Positions 11,252 through 12,012 of a stretch of DNA of 12,012 nucleotides are shown here, in pieces. Both the position numbers and the translations under genes were made by a program. This DNA comes from Asterionellopsis glacialis (taxonomy: Eukaryota; Bacillariophyta; Plagiogrammaphyceae; Rhaphoneidales; Asterionellopsidaceae). The number at the start of each line of letters is the position of its first letter. Within the stretch, counting starts at the first letter, position 1. Where the stretch lies: positions 1 through 12,012 of the forward strand of contig WKLE02001751.1 of the NCBI GenBank assembly GCA_014885115.2. The letters are read 5' to 3'. The notes under the pieces were generated by a model, which saw only the letters and a program-made list of their open reading frames with translations, had not been told where the DNA came from and did not search any database.

Positions 11252-12012
11252 GAGTCCTACATAAAGTCAACAGGTCCGAATGGGCAGCTCCTAGCTTTCC
11301 ACGACCTAAGAAAAATGACACTATCAGGTTTATTTCTGACTTTTTGGAAACTGAACGAATGTATCATACGACATCCGTTCCCTATTTCCCACATTCAGGA
11401 ATTACTTACGAAACTTGAAGGTTTCTCATATGCGTCATCCTTAGACTTAAATATGGGTTACTATCATATACGATTAGATGCAGATGCTAGTAAGCTATGC
11501 ACTATCGTACTACCATGGGGAAAGTACAAATACTTATGCCTACCCATGGGAGTAGCAAGTTCAGCAGATATTTTACAAGAGAAGATGAGTGAACTTATGT
11601 GTGGACTAGAATTCGTATGTGTGTACATTGATGATCTATTGCTCCTTCCAACGGACAATTTCGACGATCACTTACACAAGATGGATCTAGTACTGCAACG
11701 ACTACAGGAAGCGGGACTTAAAGTCAACGTGGAGAAATCCTTTTTCGGCCAAACCGAAACAGACTATCTCGGATTCCACGTATGTTGCAAGGGCATAAGG
11801 CCATTCAACCATAAGGTCTCTGCCATACTAAACATAGCACCACCCATGACTACTAAGAAGATACACTCTTTCAAAGGGATGGTCAATTTCTATAAATAAA
11901 TGTAGATACACAGATCCCACGTACTGGCACCCTTAACTAAGCTACAAGGCAAAGGGGTTAAGTTCCAATGGGGGGAGGAACAACAAATAGCCTTTGACAA
12001 TATAAAGAAAAT
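11245..12012 (+). pseudogene. Gypsy reverse transcriptase, frameshifted and with stops
   Basis: This would copy element RNA into DNA. From about 11248 the frame reads IGVLHKVNRSEWAAP, then NDTIRFISDF (11314-11343). An extra T in the T-run 11341-11345 shifts to the next frame, which continues WKLNE-C-IIRHPFPI. Motif A is SSLDLNMGYYHIRL (Asp 11444-11446), motif B is LPMGVASSADILQEKM, and motif C is YIDD (11624-11635). TAA at 11897-11899 and TAG at 11903-11905 interrupt the thumb/connection region. The same frame then continues with RSHVLAPLTKL and WGEEQQ-x-AFDNIKK to the window edge, so these are lesions inside the gene, not its end. The second stop probably replaced a Trp codon. The YIDD core is intact. 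Confidence 0.92.

Larger units (their letters stand above)
10964..12012 (+). mobile_element. Broken Gypsy-type LTR retrotransposon, truncated by the window edge
   Basis: A gag fragment is followed almost at once by a Ty3/Gypsy-type reverse transcriptase on the same strand. The rest of pol (RNase H, integrase) and the 3' LTR would lie to the right of the window. No 5' LTR or primer-binding site was recognised. The missing protease, one frameshift and two stops show an inactive copy with an internal deletion. Confidence 0.85.

Overview
This window looks like nuclear DNA of a diatom, or a close relative with a complex red-derived plastid. It holds one intact host gene set among decayed transposable elements. 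The taxonomic evidence is a Cdc48-type AAA+ ATPase with an added signal-peptide plus transit-peptide-like presequence, three short GT-AG introns of 80-103 bases, and retroelement and recombinase families of the kind common in diatom genomes.

Layout. Bases 1 to about 5390 (minus strand) are a degenerate LINE-like non-LTR retrotransposon. A gag-like ORF1 with a coiled coil comes first in its reading direction. It is followed by ORF2 with an endonuclease/exonuclease/phosphatase (EEP) domain and a reverse transcriptase, which runs off the left edge. Bases about 5400-6746 (plus strand) are a broken Crypton-like tyrosine recombinase lying head-to-head with the LINE. Bases 6747-7240 are a non-coding stretch with several short hairpins and no recognised gene. 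Bases 7315-10308 (minus strand) are the only intact gene: four exons encoding a 903-residue Cdc48/p97 with N, D1 and D2 domains. Its upstream region (10309-10561) leads into a dense cluster of inverted and direct repeats (10562-10740). From about 10964 to the right edge (plus strand) lies a broken Gypsy-type LTR retrotransposon: a gag fragment joined almost directly to a reverse transcriptase that carries a frameshift and stops.

Biology. The Cdc48 copy carries about 65 extra N-terminal residues that look like an ER signal peptide followed by a basic, serine-rich segment. This is the arrangement expected of the symbiont-specific Cdc48 (sCdc48) of SELMA, the ERAD-derived machinery that moves nucleus-encoded plastid proteins across the second-outermost plastid membrane. 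It differs from textbook Cdc48 in its D1 P-loop, its D2 pore loop and its C-terminal tail. The surrounding elements are inactive. Many of their key-residue losses fit C-to-T / G-to-A transitions, which suggests decay through cytosine methylation and deamination.
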